A DNA stretch of 64,000 nt from Aequorivita vitellina (GTDB taxonomy: Bacteria > Bacteroidota > Bacteroidia > Flavobacteriales > Flavobacteriaceae), in NCBI RefSeq assembly GCF_022008365.1, contig NZ_JAIRBA010000005.1, positions 97,897 through 161,896 of the forward strand, read 5' to 3'. The translations under genes were made by a program, and so were the position numbers. Numbering within the stretch: the first letter of the stretch is position 1; each line of letters begins with the position of its first letter. Shown piece by piece: positions 63,861-64,000 of this stretch. A model generated the notes under the pieces. It worked only from the letters and a program-made list of their open reading frames with translations, searched no databases and was not told the origin of the DNA.

Positions 63861-63896
63861 AAAACGAAACCCCGCAATATTGCGGGGCTTCGTTTT
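63861..63896. terminator. Bidirectional terminator
   Basis: The 18-nt arm ending CCCCGCAAT (63861-63878) pairs with ATTGCGGGGC and the T-rich remainder (63879-63896) with one mismatch. It separates the DUF4240 gene from the convergent T9SS gene. Confidence 0.88.
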
Positions 63897-63914
63897 ATTT
63901 ATACAAATTTCTAT

Positions 63915-64000
63915 TTATCGTTTTAGGGTAAAATGTCCTTTGAATTCTTTTCGGATGTCGTTCTCGGTGTATTCCACTCTGAACCAGTAATCGCTCGATG
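63915..64000 (-). CDS. C-terminal end of a T9SS type B sorting-domain protein
   Basis: Partial gene running off the right edge. The last 27 residues read SSDYWFRVEYTEN, then EFKGHFTLKR and TAA (63917-63915). The DYWF...FKGHFTLKR ending is the signature of type B T9SS C-terminal domains of gliding bacteria, usually on very large secreted or adhesin-like proteins. The size and domains of this one cannot be told. Confidence 0.82.
   Translation of the reverse strand, partial: SSDYWFRVEYTENDIRKEFKGHFTLKR

Noticed and set aside
63861..63896. Large palindrome considered as an attachment or REP-like element
   Set aside because: It lies between convergent genes and has the A- and T-run flanks of a bidirectional terminator. 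No second copy was seen.

Overview
The window looks like chromosomal DNA of a member of the Flavobacteriaceae (Bacteroidetes). The evidence is a PorT component of the type IX secretion system (T9SS), two proteins with T9SS C-terminal sorting signals, a SusC/SusD pair, exosortase XrtF, a short primary sigma factor without region 1.1, a lipoprotein-type TamA (TamL), and many start sites preceded by the Bacteroidetes -7 box TAnnTTTG. I cannot name the genus from sequence alone.

Layout. 1-3066: the tail of purT, then the potassium uptake pair trkA-trkH on the minus strand. 3252-11100: menG-porT, a SPOUT RNA methyltransferase divergent from tamL, fbaA, accD and a secreted lipoprotein. 11207-17430: rpsO, pnp and the proline operon proC-proB-proA. 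17512-22173: two lipoproteins, an ECF sigma factor with a one-TM partner, rpoD and rpe. 22295-26472: a T9SS-secreted propeller protein, a YpdA-type reductase and an MtfA-like metallopeptidase. 26540-31311: the SusD/SusC pair. 31680-39296: a small conserved gene, a 34-residue basic peptide gene and a minus-strand copper cluster. 39335-40311: xrtF and its partner. 40435-43971: a GAF protein, a MacB-like permease and purH. 43979-49606: the cell-shape operon mreB-mreC-mreD-mrdA-rodA. 49675-54754: a nuclease, a lipoprotein, an orphan DppC-like permease and a tail-specific protease. 54896-61359: surE, a small membrane protein, coaD, rpsT, tRNA-Glu, proS, a low-complexity lipoprotein and a FadL-type porin. 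61410-64000: an accessory stretch with an unknown protein, a decayed HigBA-type toxin-antitoxin pair, a DUF4240 protein and the tail of a T9SS type B protein.

How the genes work together. The copper cluster combines a cytosolic cysteine-rich storage bundle, a CopA ATPase with extra N-terminal metal-binding domains, a TonB-dependent receptor 3 nt behind it, a secreted HMA protein, an HYC_CC_PP protein and a DUF3347 lipoprotein. Together they would cover copper handling from outer membrane to cytosol. The mre operon builds the elongasome. The three pro genes form a full glutamate-to-proline pathway.

The points most worth a second look are the copper receptor with a Cys-Cys pair in its plug, an AccD that has lost all four zinc-ribbon cysteines, the broken toxin-antitoxin locus, the Tyr/Gly then Arg/Ser/Asn-rich lipoprotein after proS, a 7-bp tandem repeat just upstream of a start codon, and perfect palindromes in the fbaA and pnp leaders. 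I did not find a clearly new multi-gene system. The copper cluster and the 61.4-63.8 kb stretch are the best candidates.
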